Below, one piece after another: positions 8,042 through 17,000 of a stretch of 64,000 bases of DNA. Each line of letters begins with the position of its first letter. Position 1 is the first letter of the stretch. Source of the stretch: Oscillatoriaceae cyanobacterium Prado104 (GTDB lineage: Bacteria; Cyanobacteriota; Cyanobacteriia; Cyanobacteriales; Microcoleaceae). Below the pieces are notes generated by a model. It saw only the letters and a program-made list of their open reading frames with translations. It did not search any database and was not told where the DNA came from. The stretch lies in assembly GCA_025454405.1 (NCBI GenBank), contig JALOON010000053.1, positions 1-64,000 on the forward strand, given 5' to 3'. The translations under genes and the position numbers were made by a program.

Positions 8042-11000
8042 TCAATTATCGACTATCGATTGTTGGATAGGCAATTCAATGATAAACTCAGCCCCTTTGC
8101 CGGGTGCAGAAACGCAACTCAGTTGACCCCCGTGTTCTTGCACAACTTTATAGGAAATTGACAGCCCCAAACCCGTACCTTTACCTGCTGGTTTGGTGGT
8201 AAAAAATGCCTCGAACAACTGCTGGCAAACTTCTGCTGGCATACCGGGACCGTTATCGGCAATCCGAATTACAGCCAGGGAGTTTTTGACTTCTGTTTTA
8301 ATTTTAATCTTGCTGCGATCGGCTTTTACTTCCGCAACAGAGCGACGTTCGTTGTATTCCTCAAGCGCGTCGATCGCGTTACCGATTAAGTTCATAAATA
8401 CCTGATTGATTTTACCGGAATAGCACTCAACTAAAGGCAAGTTTCCATACTCTTTAATTACTGCAATTTCGGGATAGCCACCGCGGGCTTTCAGGCGGCT
8501 TTGCAGGATTAATAGCGTTCCTTCAATTCCTTCGTGCAAGTTAACTTGAGTCATTTGAGTATCGTCTTTGCGCGAGAAATTTCTGAGAGAGCGCACGATT
8601 TCCCGAATGCGATCGGCACCTACTTGCATCGAAGACATCGCTTTTGGCAAATCTTCTAACAGAAAATCTAACTCGATATCTTCAATTTTATCTTGAATTT
8701 CTGCGGGCGGTTCCGGGCAGTGTCTCTGATACATATCGATCAAATCCAGCAAATCTTCTGTATAGTGACCGACATGAACGAGATTGCCGCAGACGCTGCT
8801 GACGGGATTGTTAATTTCGTGAGCGACGCCGGCTACCATTTGACCGAGGGTAGACATTTTTTCAGTGTGAATCAATATTGCTTGAGTTTGTTGCAATTCC
8901 TGCAAAGTTCTTTCCAGTTGCAGTTTTTGCTGCGTCAGTTCCATTTGCGATCGCACTAAAGCTTCTTCGCTGCGTTTCTGTTCGGAAATATCAGTAATCA
9001 AGCCTTCCAAAGCTATCAATTCTCCCGAGTTGGAAAACACTCCCAAACCCTGTTCCCAAACCCACTTCAATTCCCCGTTTTTAGAAGTAATGCGGTAAGT
9101 AAGCTGGTAAGGTCGATTTTCTTCCAGAGCAACTTGTATGGCATCCCACAAGATATCGCGATCGTCCGGGTGAGTTAATTTGGCGATCGAAACTTGCTTG
9201 GTTTCAATAAAATCTTCAGGATAATATCCTGCTAATTTATAGCAACCTTCGCTGACAAACTCCATGCTGCGATCGGGATCGTTGCGAAAACGATAAGCCA
9301 TCCCCGGTAAATTGCTCATCAATGTCGATAGCGCCCGCTGGCTTTCCCGCAAAGCTTCTTCAGCCCGCTGGCGTTCGGTAATATCTGTCATTACCGCCAG
9401 CATGCAAAGTTCGCCATCTAAATTAATCAATTCCGCTGACATCAGAAAAACTACTACCGATCCCGACTTCATCTTAAACTCGCATTCGTGATTGCGAACC
9501 ACACCTTTTTCCTGCAATCTTTGCCGGAGTTCGAGTCGGTCTTGCGGCCTTACCCAGATATTTAATTCCGGTACTGTATGGTCGATTACTTCATTTCTGG
9601 AGTAACCGAGCGACGACAGAAAACTGTCGTTAACTTCGATAAATCTACCTTCATCAAAAGTAGTAATCGTCATCGGATCTGGACTCGATCGAAAAGCCTT
9701 AGAAAACTTTTCTTCCGACAAACGCAACTGTTTGATAGCCTCTTCTAACTGACTCGTTCGCTCTTGCACCCGGCATTCCAACACCTCATTAGCCTGTTGC
9801 AAAGCTTCTTGGGCTCGCACTCGGTAAGTAATATCGCGAACTACCACTTGCAGCCCCATTTTGCCGCCAACATCCATAGAAGTTAGGAGCACTTCTGCTG
9901 GGAATTCCCAACCATCCAAGCGACAGTGCTGCCAGTCAAAACGGCAAGTCCGCGTTGCCAAAGCCGTATTAATTTGCTTTTGAAATAAACTTGTAGAATC
10001 TTCCCCATTTGGTTGCTGCAGCGGGCTGAATTCTGAAGGATGTTTGCCGCAAAACTCGGCTTGAGTGCTGCATCCAAATAACTTTAAAGTTGCTGGATTG
10101 CAATCTAAAAAACCATTTTCATCTAGCAGCATTACCGCATCGCTAGTCGATTCGTACAAAGTGCGGAATTTCTTTTCTGACTCCTGCAAAGAAGCAATCA
10201 ACTGCATCTTTTCCTCGGTTGCGCGCTTTTGCTCGGTAATGTCCTGCACGATCTGAGAAAAGCCGCGCAGTTCCCCGCTTTCATCGCGCAAAGGAGTAAC
10301 AATAATATTTGCCCAAAATAGCGAGCCGTCCTTGCGCAGCCGCCAGCCTTCATTTTCGTATCGACCTTCCGAGAGCGCGAGCGTTAATTTTTCTTGATGC
10401 TTGCCAATTTCCCGATCTTCTTTTGTGAAAAAATACTCGGAATTATTGCCAATTATTTCATGGGAACTGTATCCTAAAATGCGTTCTGCCCCAGAATTCC
10501 AGCTAGCTACATATCCCTCGGTATCTAACATGAATATAGCGTAATCCCTAACACCTTCAATGATTAACCGCAGGCGTTCTTCGCTTTCTCGCAGTGCAGC
10601 TTCTGCCTGTTTGCGCAGGGTAATATCTTCTACAAATCCTTCGTAATATAGCAAGTTACCTGCTTCATCGCAGACAGCCCGCGCATTTTCAGCGATCCAA
10701 ATTACTGTGCCATCGCGGCGATAAATCTGCGACTCAAAATCCGAGACGACACCATTTTCTTGCAAAGCATAAATAAACTCATCGCGCCGTTCTGGATCGA
10801 CGTAAAGCTGATCGCTGATATCTGTCAGGCAGCCCATCAATTCTTCAGCGGAACTATAGCCGTAGATCCGAGCCAAAGCTGGGTTAGCGCTGATGTAGCG
10901 ACCGTCATAGGTGGTTTGGAAAATGCCTGACACCGCATTTTCAAACATACTGTAATATTTTGCTTCCATTTGGTGCAGTGCCTCCTCGACATTCAGGAAG

Positions 11001-11095
11001 TCGATCGGTTTGTTTTCCAATTTACAGTCTATCGTTGTGTTGTTCAAATTTTGTTGTCTCACTTCTGAATACCCTGTTTGCTGTGAAAAATTCAA
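8042..11095 (-). CDS. Multi-PAS sensor histidine kinase
   Basis: 1017 aa, with no membrane segment or receiver. Five PAS domains, each with its C-terminal motif, are seen at about 43-165 (EDITLRKQAE), 170-290 (QDITEQKRA), 300-425 (RDITYRVRAQ), 465-585 (TDITERQRAE) and 590-715 (TDISEQKRSE). A coiled-coil rich in glutamine follows, then the kinase core with LGQMVAGVAHEINNPVSS, the N-box NLIGNAIDALEE, DNGPGMP and GKGTGLGLSISYKVVQEHGG. The core closely resembles that of the kinase at 57933-62999, so the two are paralogues in this part. It is a cytoplasmic sensor, perhaps of redox state, light or small ligands; no cofactor-binding residues could be assigned. Confidence 0.94.
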   Translation of the reverse strand: MNFSQQTGYSEVRQQNLNNTTIDCKLENKPIDFLNVEEALHQMEAKYYSMFENAVSGIFQTTYDGRYISANPALARIYGYSSAEELMGCLTDISDQLYVDPERRDEFIYALQENGVVSDFESQIYRRDGTVIWIAENARAVCDEAGNLLYYEGFVEDITLRKQAEAALRESEERLRLIIEGVRDYAIFMLDTEGYVASWNSGAERILGYSSHEIIGNNSEYFFTKEDREIGKHQEKLTLALSEGRYENEGWRLRKDGSLFWANIIVTPLRDESGELRGFSQIVQDITEQKRATEEKMQLIASLQESEKKFRTLYESTSDAVMLLDENGFLDCNPATLKLFGCSTQAEFCGKHPSEFSPLQQPNGEDSTSLFQKQINTALATRTCRFDWQHCRLDGWEFPAEVLLTSMDVGGKMGLQVVVRDITYRVRAQEALQQANEVLECRVQERTSQLEEAIKQLRLSEEKFSKAFRSSPDPMTITTFDEGRFIEVNDSFLSSLGYSRNEVIDHTVPELNIWVRPQDRLELRQRLQEKGVVRNHECEFKMKSGSVVVFLMSAELINLDGELCMLAVMTDITERQRAEEALRESQRALSTLMSNLPGMAYRFRNDPDRSMEFVSEGCYKLAGYYPEDFIETKQVSIAKLTHPDDRDILWDAIQVALEENRPYQLTYRITSKNGELKWVWEQGLGVFSNSGELIALEGLITDISEQKRSEEALVRSQMELTQQKLQLERTLQELQQTQAILIHTEKMSTLGQMVAGVAHEINNPVSSVCGNLVHVGHYTEDLLDLIDMYQRHCPEPPAEIQDKIEDIELDFLLEDLPKAMSSMQVGADRIREIVRSLRNFSRKDDTQMTQVNLHEGIEGTLLILQSRLKARGGYPEIAVIKEYGNLPLVECYSGKINQVFMNLIGNAIDALEEYNERRSVAEVKADRSKIKIKTEVKNSLAVIRIADNGPGMPAEVCQQLFEAFFTTKPAGKGTGLGLSISYKVVQEHGGQLSCVSAPGKGAEFIIELPIQQSIVDN

Positions 11096-12149
11096 GAGAT
11101 TTGGTATCTTTTAGCATTTATGACTAAGACCGCACAAACCAGTTTATTGCCCAAATTTAGGGAGTTAGGAATTAAGGGTTATGTAGCGATCGGGCTGTTG
11201 GAATCGCTGGAGAAAATTCCGCACAATTTTAGTTTTGACGCGGATCGGACCAACGCTGTATCGCCCTGCAGCTAGAAATCAACCGCAGGGTTTTGCGGTT
11301 GTTTCTACCGGTTTTCAATTGTCTGCTGTACAGATCCGGAAACAACAATTTGGTGTTCCTAGAGAAGATCTGTATTTTACCCGAGCGAGAACCGCTCCCG
11401 TGCTTGCTGCCGAAGACACTGCCGTTTTTATTCACTACATATTCACTGCATCTACTGCACTGTTAGTTATTAGTAGAGTTATGAAGGTTTGGCCGGTCCT
11501 GCCTATTTTTGCTTGAGACACAAATGACTGTCAAAATCGGAGTTACCAAGCTATCTGCTAAAAGTAGCAGCATTTTGAGAAAAAACCGATCGTTAGAAGC
11601 TCCCTGAATATAAAAATTACACACCTGAAAGTAGTTATTTGCAAGACCGTTTCTCCAATTTTGGATCGGCTCCGACAGCGGTAGAACCGCTAGAACTAAA
11701 GCACCAACTGCCGGCATGACAAGCGGTGAGCCATCCTGTTCGAGGGTTAGCTGCCGGTAGCGACAGCTAACCCACTCCTGACGGTTGGCTCGGGCCATAA
11801 AATTAATCCGCCGATCGAACTCTCATGCTGACACCAATCCTGTCAGTTGAACTTGATGTTTGCTGGCAGATCCTGGGGCTGACGGTCGAGCGTTCCGTAC
11901 AGACATAGGCTCGCTATGTAAAATTGTCACAATCTGGAGGAGCATTGTTGTATCAAAAAATTCATATTTAGCTAGTTTATGCGGCCAAATTCTGTAGCGG
12001 TACTAGCATTTTTGCAGAAATCTGCGGTAGACCGCAAAATTTGACGGCGAGTCTGGTAAAATCCCGATCGACTCTAGCTTCGACCTCACCGCCCGATTCG
12101 GAAACCATCTAAAAATCGAAAAATCTAACCTCTAAAATACTAAAATTCA
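11096..12149. other. Long gene-poor stretch upstream of trpD
   Basis: 1054 bp with only weak coding candidates: a 51-codon frame at 11120-11275 (+), an overlapping 93-codon frame at 11235-11516 (+) with a TTG start, and a 111-codon frame at 11463-11798 (-). The two plus frames overlap in different phases, as a frameshifted old gene would. The segment 12004-12040 has the small inverted repeat TGCGGTAGACCGCA. No trp leader peptide or terminator-antiterminator could be recognised. Confidence 0.4.
11463..11798 (-). CDS. Possible small hypothetical protein
   Basis: 111 aa frame starting MARANRQEWVSCRYR, with a hydrophobic segment (GALVLAVLPL) and a second one near its C-terminus. I recognise no family, no good ribosome-binding site was seen, and composition alone does not separate it from a chance frame. 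It is listed because the surrounding kilobase holds nothing better. Confidence 0.25.
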   Translation of the reverse strand: MARANRQEWVSCRYRQLTLEQDGSPLVMPAVGALVLAVLPLSEPIQNWRNGLANNYFQVCNFYIQGASNDRFFLKMLLLLADSLVTPILTVICVSSKNRQDRPNLHNSTNN

Positions 12150-13265
12150 ATGACTAACTCTCCAGCACTGGCAACACCAAAACCATCATCAGATTCAATC
12201 CCAACAGCAGATTCTCCCCTGTGGCCGTCCCTGCTGCAACAATTATTAGACAGGGAATCTCTGTCGCGATCGCAAGCAGCCGACTTGATGCGGGGATGGC
12301 TGGCAGAAGCGATTCCCCCCGTGCTTTCCGGCGCGATTTTAGCAGCCCTCCAAGCCAAAGGCATTTCTGCCCCTGAATTGGCGGGAATGGCTCAGGTATT
12401 GCAGTCTCAGTCCCTCGGCAGCAAGTCCCAGGATGTTTTCAATTCCTCATCCCCAACCGTAAATCTGAAATTAATCGATACTTGCGGCACCGGCGGCGAC
12501 GGCGCGTCAACCTTCAACATTTCCACCGCCGTCGCCTTTGTCGCAGCCGCTGCCAAAGTCCCAGTCGCCAAACACGGCAATCGCTCGGCATCGAGCAAAG
12601 TCGGTTCCGCTGACGTGCTCGAAGCCTTGGGAGTCAACCTCAGTGCCGATCCCGCCAAAGTTAAAGCTGCCGTAGATGAAGTCGGCATCACCTTTTTATT
12701 TGCTCCGGGCTGGCATCCCGCCATGAAGGCTGTAGCGCCGTTCAGGCGGACTTTGAAAGTGCGGACTGTTTTTAACCTGTTAGGCCCGCTCGTCAATCCC
12801 ATGCGCCCTACAGGGCAGGTAATCGGGGTATTCGATCCGGGGTTGGTATCGACGGTCGCGCAAGCTTTGGGCGAGTTGGGAACGGAATTGGCGATCGTCC
12901 TTCACGGTAGAGAAAAGTTGGACGAAGCTGGATTGGGAGACATTACAGACTTGGCAGTTTTGTCCGATGGTAAAGTAGAATTAACTACTTTAGAACCGGA
13001 AAAATTAGGAGTGACACCAAGCGCGATCGGCTCTTTAAAAGGTGGAGATATTGAAGAAAATTCTGAGATTTTGCGCAATGTTTTGCAAGGCCAAGGAACG
13101 CGCGCCCAACAGGATGCTGTAGCTTTAAATGCGTCTTTAGCGCTGCAAGTAGGAGGTGCGGTTCCTTTAGGTTCTCACGCGGCAGGAGTAGCTTTGGCTA
13201 GGGACATTTTAGCCAGCGGCGCAGCTTGGGTTAAGTTGCAGCAGTTAATTGAATTTTTGCAGTGA
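12150..13265 (+). CDS. trpD: Anthranilate phosphoribosyltransferase
   Basis: 371 aa. It transfers phosphoribose from PRPP to anthranilate, the second step from chorismate to tryptophan. The diagnostic PRPP/anthranilate loop is present at about 110-120 ([11 protein letters not shown]), followed by [31 protein letters not shown], and the later GPLVNPMRP and [13 protein letters not shown]. It is about 25 residues longer than the usual 340-350 because of a proline/serine-rich N-terminus ([13 protein letters not shown]) that is probably not structured. No other trp gene lies nearby, as is usual in cyanobacteria where trp genes are scattered. The last codons overlap a short tandem repeat. Confidence 0.97.
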   Translation: MTNSPALATPKPSSDSIPTADSPLWPSLLQQLLDRESLSRSQAADLMRGWLAEAIPPVLSGAILAALQAKGISAPELAGMAQVLQSQSLGSKSQDVFNSSSPTVNLKLIDTCGTGGDGASTFNISTAVAFVAAAAKVPVAKHGNRSASSKVGSADVLEALGVNLSADPAKVKAAVDEVGITFLFAPGWHPAMKAVAPFRRTLKVRTVFNLLGPLVNPMRPTGQVIGVFDPGLVSTVAQALGELGTELAIVLHGREKLDEAGLGDITDLAVLSDGKVELTTLEPEKLGVTPSAIGSLKGGDIEENSEILRNVLQGQGTRAQQDAVALNASLALQVGGAVPLGSHAAGVALARDILASGAAWVKLQQLIEFLQ

Positions 13266-13294
13266 AATATTTGCAGCGAAATATTTGCAGCGAA
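13253..13294 (+). repeat. 14-bp tandem repeat at trpD end
   Basis: Three copies of ATATTTGCAGCGAA. The first, imperfect copy includes the trpD stop codon, so the repeat grew out of the 3' end of the gene. Confidence 0.8.
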
Positions 13295-13637
13295 ATAAGG
13301 GGCGAGCGAGGGATTTGAGATTTGCAATTTGAGATTTCCGATTGTTTTGAGGGGGGTTTGTAGTAAGGAATTTAGTCCGCATTCCACCCGAAGAATTTTT
13401 ATTGAATGATATCACATCCAGTAGCATCGGAATGATGAACTTCTATCGTGCTTCTCTGCTGACTGGAGCGTTCTGGAGCGGTTTAATAATTCCGATGTAA
13501 CCGGAAGTAATATGAACCGCGAAGACGCGAAGTACACCAAGATAAGAAGAAGAAGAAATAAGTACGCTGTCTTCTAGCGGGAAGGGAGTAAAGTAGAAAG
13601 TAGGGTGTGTCGCGATCGATGATTCTCGCTCCCAGCA

Positions 13638-13737
13638 GATACAGCAGTTTTCAGGTATGTGAGGTACAGAGAAACCCGGTTTCTTAGAGAAACTGGGTTT
13701 CTGGGATGTACTTCATAAACTTGCAATCTGCTGTATC
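13638..13737 (+). repeat. Complete 100-bp palindromic element with terminal inverted repeats
   Basis: Ends GATACAGCAG and CTGCTGTATC are exact complements. The inner arms continue with partial complementarity (about 22 of 29 bases), and the centre is the hairpin AAACCCGGTTTCTT/AGAAACTGGGTTTCT. Nearly the same sequence is present at 27076-27172, and partial copies at 5516, 31933 (inverted) and 54407. The structure suggests a non-autonomous, MITE-like element. Confidence 0.8.
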
Positions 13738-14057
13738 ACGTAGCGAGGCATCCTACAGCTCGAGAAAATGCGCGAACATCAAATAGTTTTAACTTAATTG
13801 CGAGCGGAAATCTTCCCTGGGATAGAGGCAAACATGAGATATTATGGGGTAATATAAACCGATATTTTTGCAAAATAAATTACAGATCGCACATCCGATC
13901 GCATAGCATCGTATCTAACTGCAAGCTAGCTCGATCGAGCGCTACAAAACCAATAGATAATAAATTTCAAAAGTTTGGTTGTAAAATAATAATTACCAAT
14001 CCCTTATTTCAGTCGCAGAAAAACATCAATTCGGGAAATATCCGGTTGTTAGATACT

Positions 14058-14062
14058 AGGAA
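14058..14062 (+). promoter_or_regulatory. Ribosome-binding site supporting a GTG start
   Basis: AGGAA, 8 bases before the GTG at 14071. It supports GTG as the start of the large kinase, since no nearby in-frame ATG lies upstream. Confidence 0.6.
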
Positions 14063-14070
14063 CAAAAACA

Positions 14071-17000
14071 GTGGATCGAGCAGAATCAGTCGCTGAAGAT
14101 ATCTTTGCGGGCGGTGGCGAAATGGGAGCGCTAATGCGATCGTGCGATTGGTCCCAAACACCGCTAGGACCCGTCGCCAACTGGCCTGCTAGCTTGAAAA
14201 CCGCAGTGCGGCTGATCTTGGGTTCCCGCTACCCGATGTTTGTCTGGTGGGGAGAGGACTTGACCAAATTTTACAACGATGCTTACATTCCCGTACTCGG
14301 CAAGAGGCACGCGCAGGCCCTCGGCAAGCCAGCATCAGAGGTATGGGCAGAAATTTGGGACACCCTCGGCCCGCAAACCGCAACTGTTTTGCACGAAGGG
14401 CGATCGACCTGGAACCGAGAATTGCTCTTAATTATGGAGCGCAACGGCTATCCAGAGGAAACTTATTTTACCTTTTCCTACAGTCCGGTTGCCAGCGATG
14501 ACGGCTCCGTCGGAGGCGTTTTCTGCGCCTGCAGCGAAGACACCCAGAGAGTCCTAGGCGATCGGCGCTTGGCAACCCTGCGCGAATTGGCTGCCGAAAC
14601 AATTGCAGCCAAAACCGCAGCAGCAGCTTGCGAAATTGCCGCAGCCGTACTGAGTCGCAATCCGCGCGACATTCCTTTTGCGCTGTTTTACCTGCTAGAA
14701 GCCGATCGCTCCGCAGCGCGGCTGGCGAGTACCACAGGATTGGCAGCAGGGACGATCGCCAGCCCCGAGCAGATCGAGCTGATATCCGCCCAAACCCCCG
14801 ACAACTGGCAATTGCAGCAAGCAATCGCTACGGGCGAAATCCAAATCGTTGAAGATTTAGCAACCAAATTCGGACTTTTACCGGGTGGCGCTTGGGCTGA
14901 ATCTCCCCGCACGGCAGCAGTCATGCCCCTGATTCGCTCCGGAGAAACCTTAGGAGCGATCGTTATCGGGGTCAACCCACTGCGGATATTAGACGATGAT
15001 TGCCGGGGCTTTTTCGATTTAGTGGCGGGGCAAGTAACAACCGCGATCGCCAACGCTTTAGCCTACCAACAACAACAGCAGCGCGCCGAAGCTTTAGCAG
15101 AACTCGATCGCGCCAAAACCACCTTTTTCAACAACATCAGCCACGAATTTCGCACGCCCCTGACATTGATGTTAGGCCCGATCGAAGAAGCCCTCAACGA
15201 TCGCGGCACCCCCTTACCTCCCCAACATCGAGAACGCCTGGAAGTAGTGCAGCGCAACGGTTTGCGCTTGCAAAAGCTAGTTAACACCTTATTGGATTTC
15301 TCCCGCATCGAAGCCGGCAGGATCGAAGCAGTTTGCGAACCCACCGATTTAGCAGCCTTCACCGCCGAATTAGCCAGCGTATTTCGATCGGCCATCGAAC
15401 GTGCCAACCTTCGCCTCACCATCGATTGCCCGCCCCTGCCCGCGCTTGTTTGGGTCGATCGCCAGATGTGGGAAAAAATCGTCCTCAACCTGCTTTCCAA
15501 CGCTTTCAAATTCACCTTCGAGGGAGAAATAGCCGTTATTTTGCAGCAGTGCGACAGCCAAATCCAGCTAGAAGTGCGAGACACCGGCAGCGGCATTCCC
15601 CCTGAAGAGCTCCCCAGGATTTTCGAGCGGTTTCACCGAGTCCGGGGTGCCTCGGGTCGCTCCTATGAAGGCTCCGGCATCGGGCTGTCCCTGGTTCAAG
15701 AATTAGTAAAGCTTCACGGCGGCACGATCGCAGTTACCAGCGAGGTCGATCGGGGAACCACCTTTACAGTATCAATTCCCGCCGATCGAGAGTATCGATC
15801 GCCCTCCCTAGAACTCGCCGAACTTGCAAGCACACCCACTCCAGCAGTCGCAGCTACCCCCTATGTAGAAGAAGCCCTCCGCTGGCTGCCCGAAGCAGAA
15901 CAGCACAACACGAATTCGGACACGGATGCACGGATGAACGATCGAGGCGTGCTGCGCGAGTCGGATCTAGAAGGAATCAGAAATCAGGAATCAGGCAATA
16001 TTCTCCCCATCTCCCCCTCTCCCCCTCCCCCCCTCCCCCCCTTCCCAACTCGAATTCTCCTGGCTGATGACAATTCAGATATGCGCGATTATGTCAAGCG
16101 GTTGCTGCTAGAGGCAGGATATGCGGTAGAAACCGCCTCAGATGGTCTGGAGGCCTGGAGGGCGATCGAAGGGCAACCCCCCGATCTCGTTCTCAGCGAC
16201 GTGATGATGCCCAAACTCGACGGCTTCGGGCTGCTGCGGGAATTGCGCGCCAACCCGAACACCAAAGATCTCCCGATCGTCCTGCTGTCTGCCCGCGCTG
16301 GAGGCGAAGCCCAAATTGAAGGATTGACAGCAGGAGCCGACGACTACTTAACCAAGCCCTTTGCTGCTCGCGAATTGCTGGGACGGGTAGCAGCTTGCTT
16401 GCAACAAGCACAATTCCGGCGCGAAGCCCGAGAGCGCGAGCAGGCGCTCCGGCAGGAAGCAGAAACAGCCAAAGCTCGGATTGAAAGCATTTTGTCAAGT
16501 ATCAGAGACGGATTTTTTGTCCTCGATCGCGAGTGGCGCTACACCTACACAAACGATCGCAACTGCGAGATCGTGGGAATGCAGCGAGAACAGCTTTTAG
16601 GTAGCAATCTGTGGGAATTGTTCCCCGATGTTGTCGGGACGGAAGTTTGGGAGAAGTTCGATCGGGCGGTGAGAGAGCAAATGCCCGTGCAGTTTGAATA
16701 TTACTACCCAACTTGGAATCGCTGGTTTGAATACCGCGTTTACCCCAATGCCAGCGGACTGTCGGTGTTTGTTGCCGACATCAGCGATCGCCGGCAAACC
16801 GCAGCAGCCCTGCAAGAAAGCCAGCGGTTCAACCAACAAATTGCAGAAACCCTTCCCGGCATACTGTTCGTTCACGATGCGATCGAGCAGCGGCACGTTT
16901 ATATCAACTCTCAAGTTGGCGAACTGTTGGGATACACGTCAGAGCAAATCCTGGAGATGGGGTCGGAGATAATACCGAAGATATTGCATCCAGACGAGAT

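Larger units (their letters stand above)
13266..14070. other. Gene-free stretch before the large hybrid kinase
   Basis: 805 bp. It holds a 14-bp tandem repeat (to 13294), a degenerate TAGTCC repeat near 13360-13383, a complete 100-bp palindromic element (13638-13737), and an AT-rich segment 13840-14070 that probably carries the promoter of the kinase gene. No coding region is supported. Confidence 0.6.

Noticed and set aside
11235-11516. 93-codon protein between the kinase and trpD
   Set aside because: TTG start, no ribosome-binding site, no recognised family; kept only as a remark in the region entry.
12004-12149. trp leader/attenuator before trpD
   Set aside because: A small inverted repeat exists, but there is no Trp-codon peptide or terminator-antiterminator pair.
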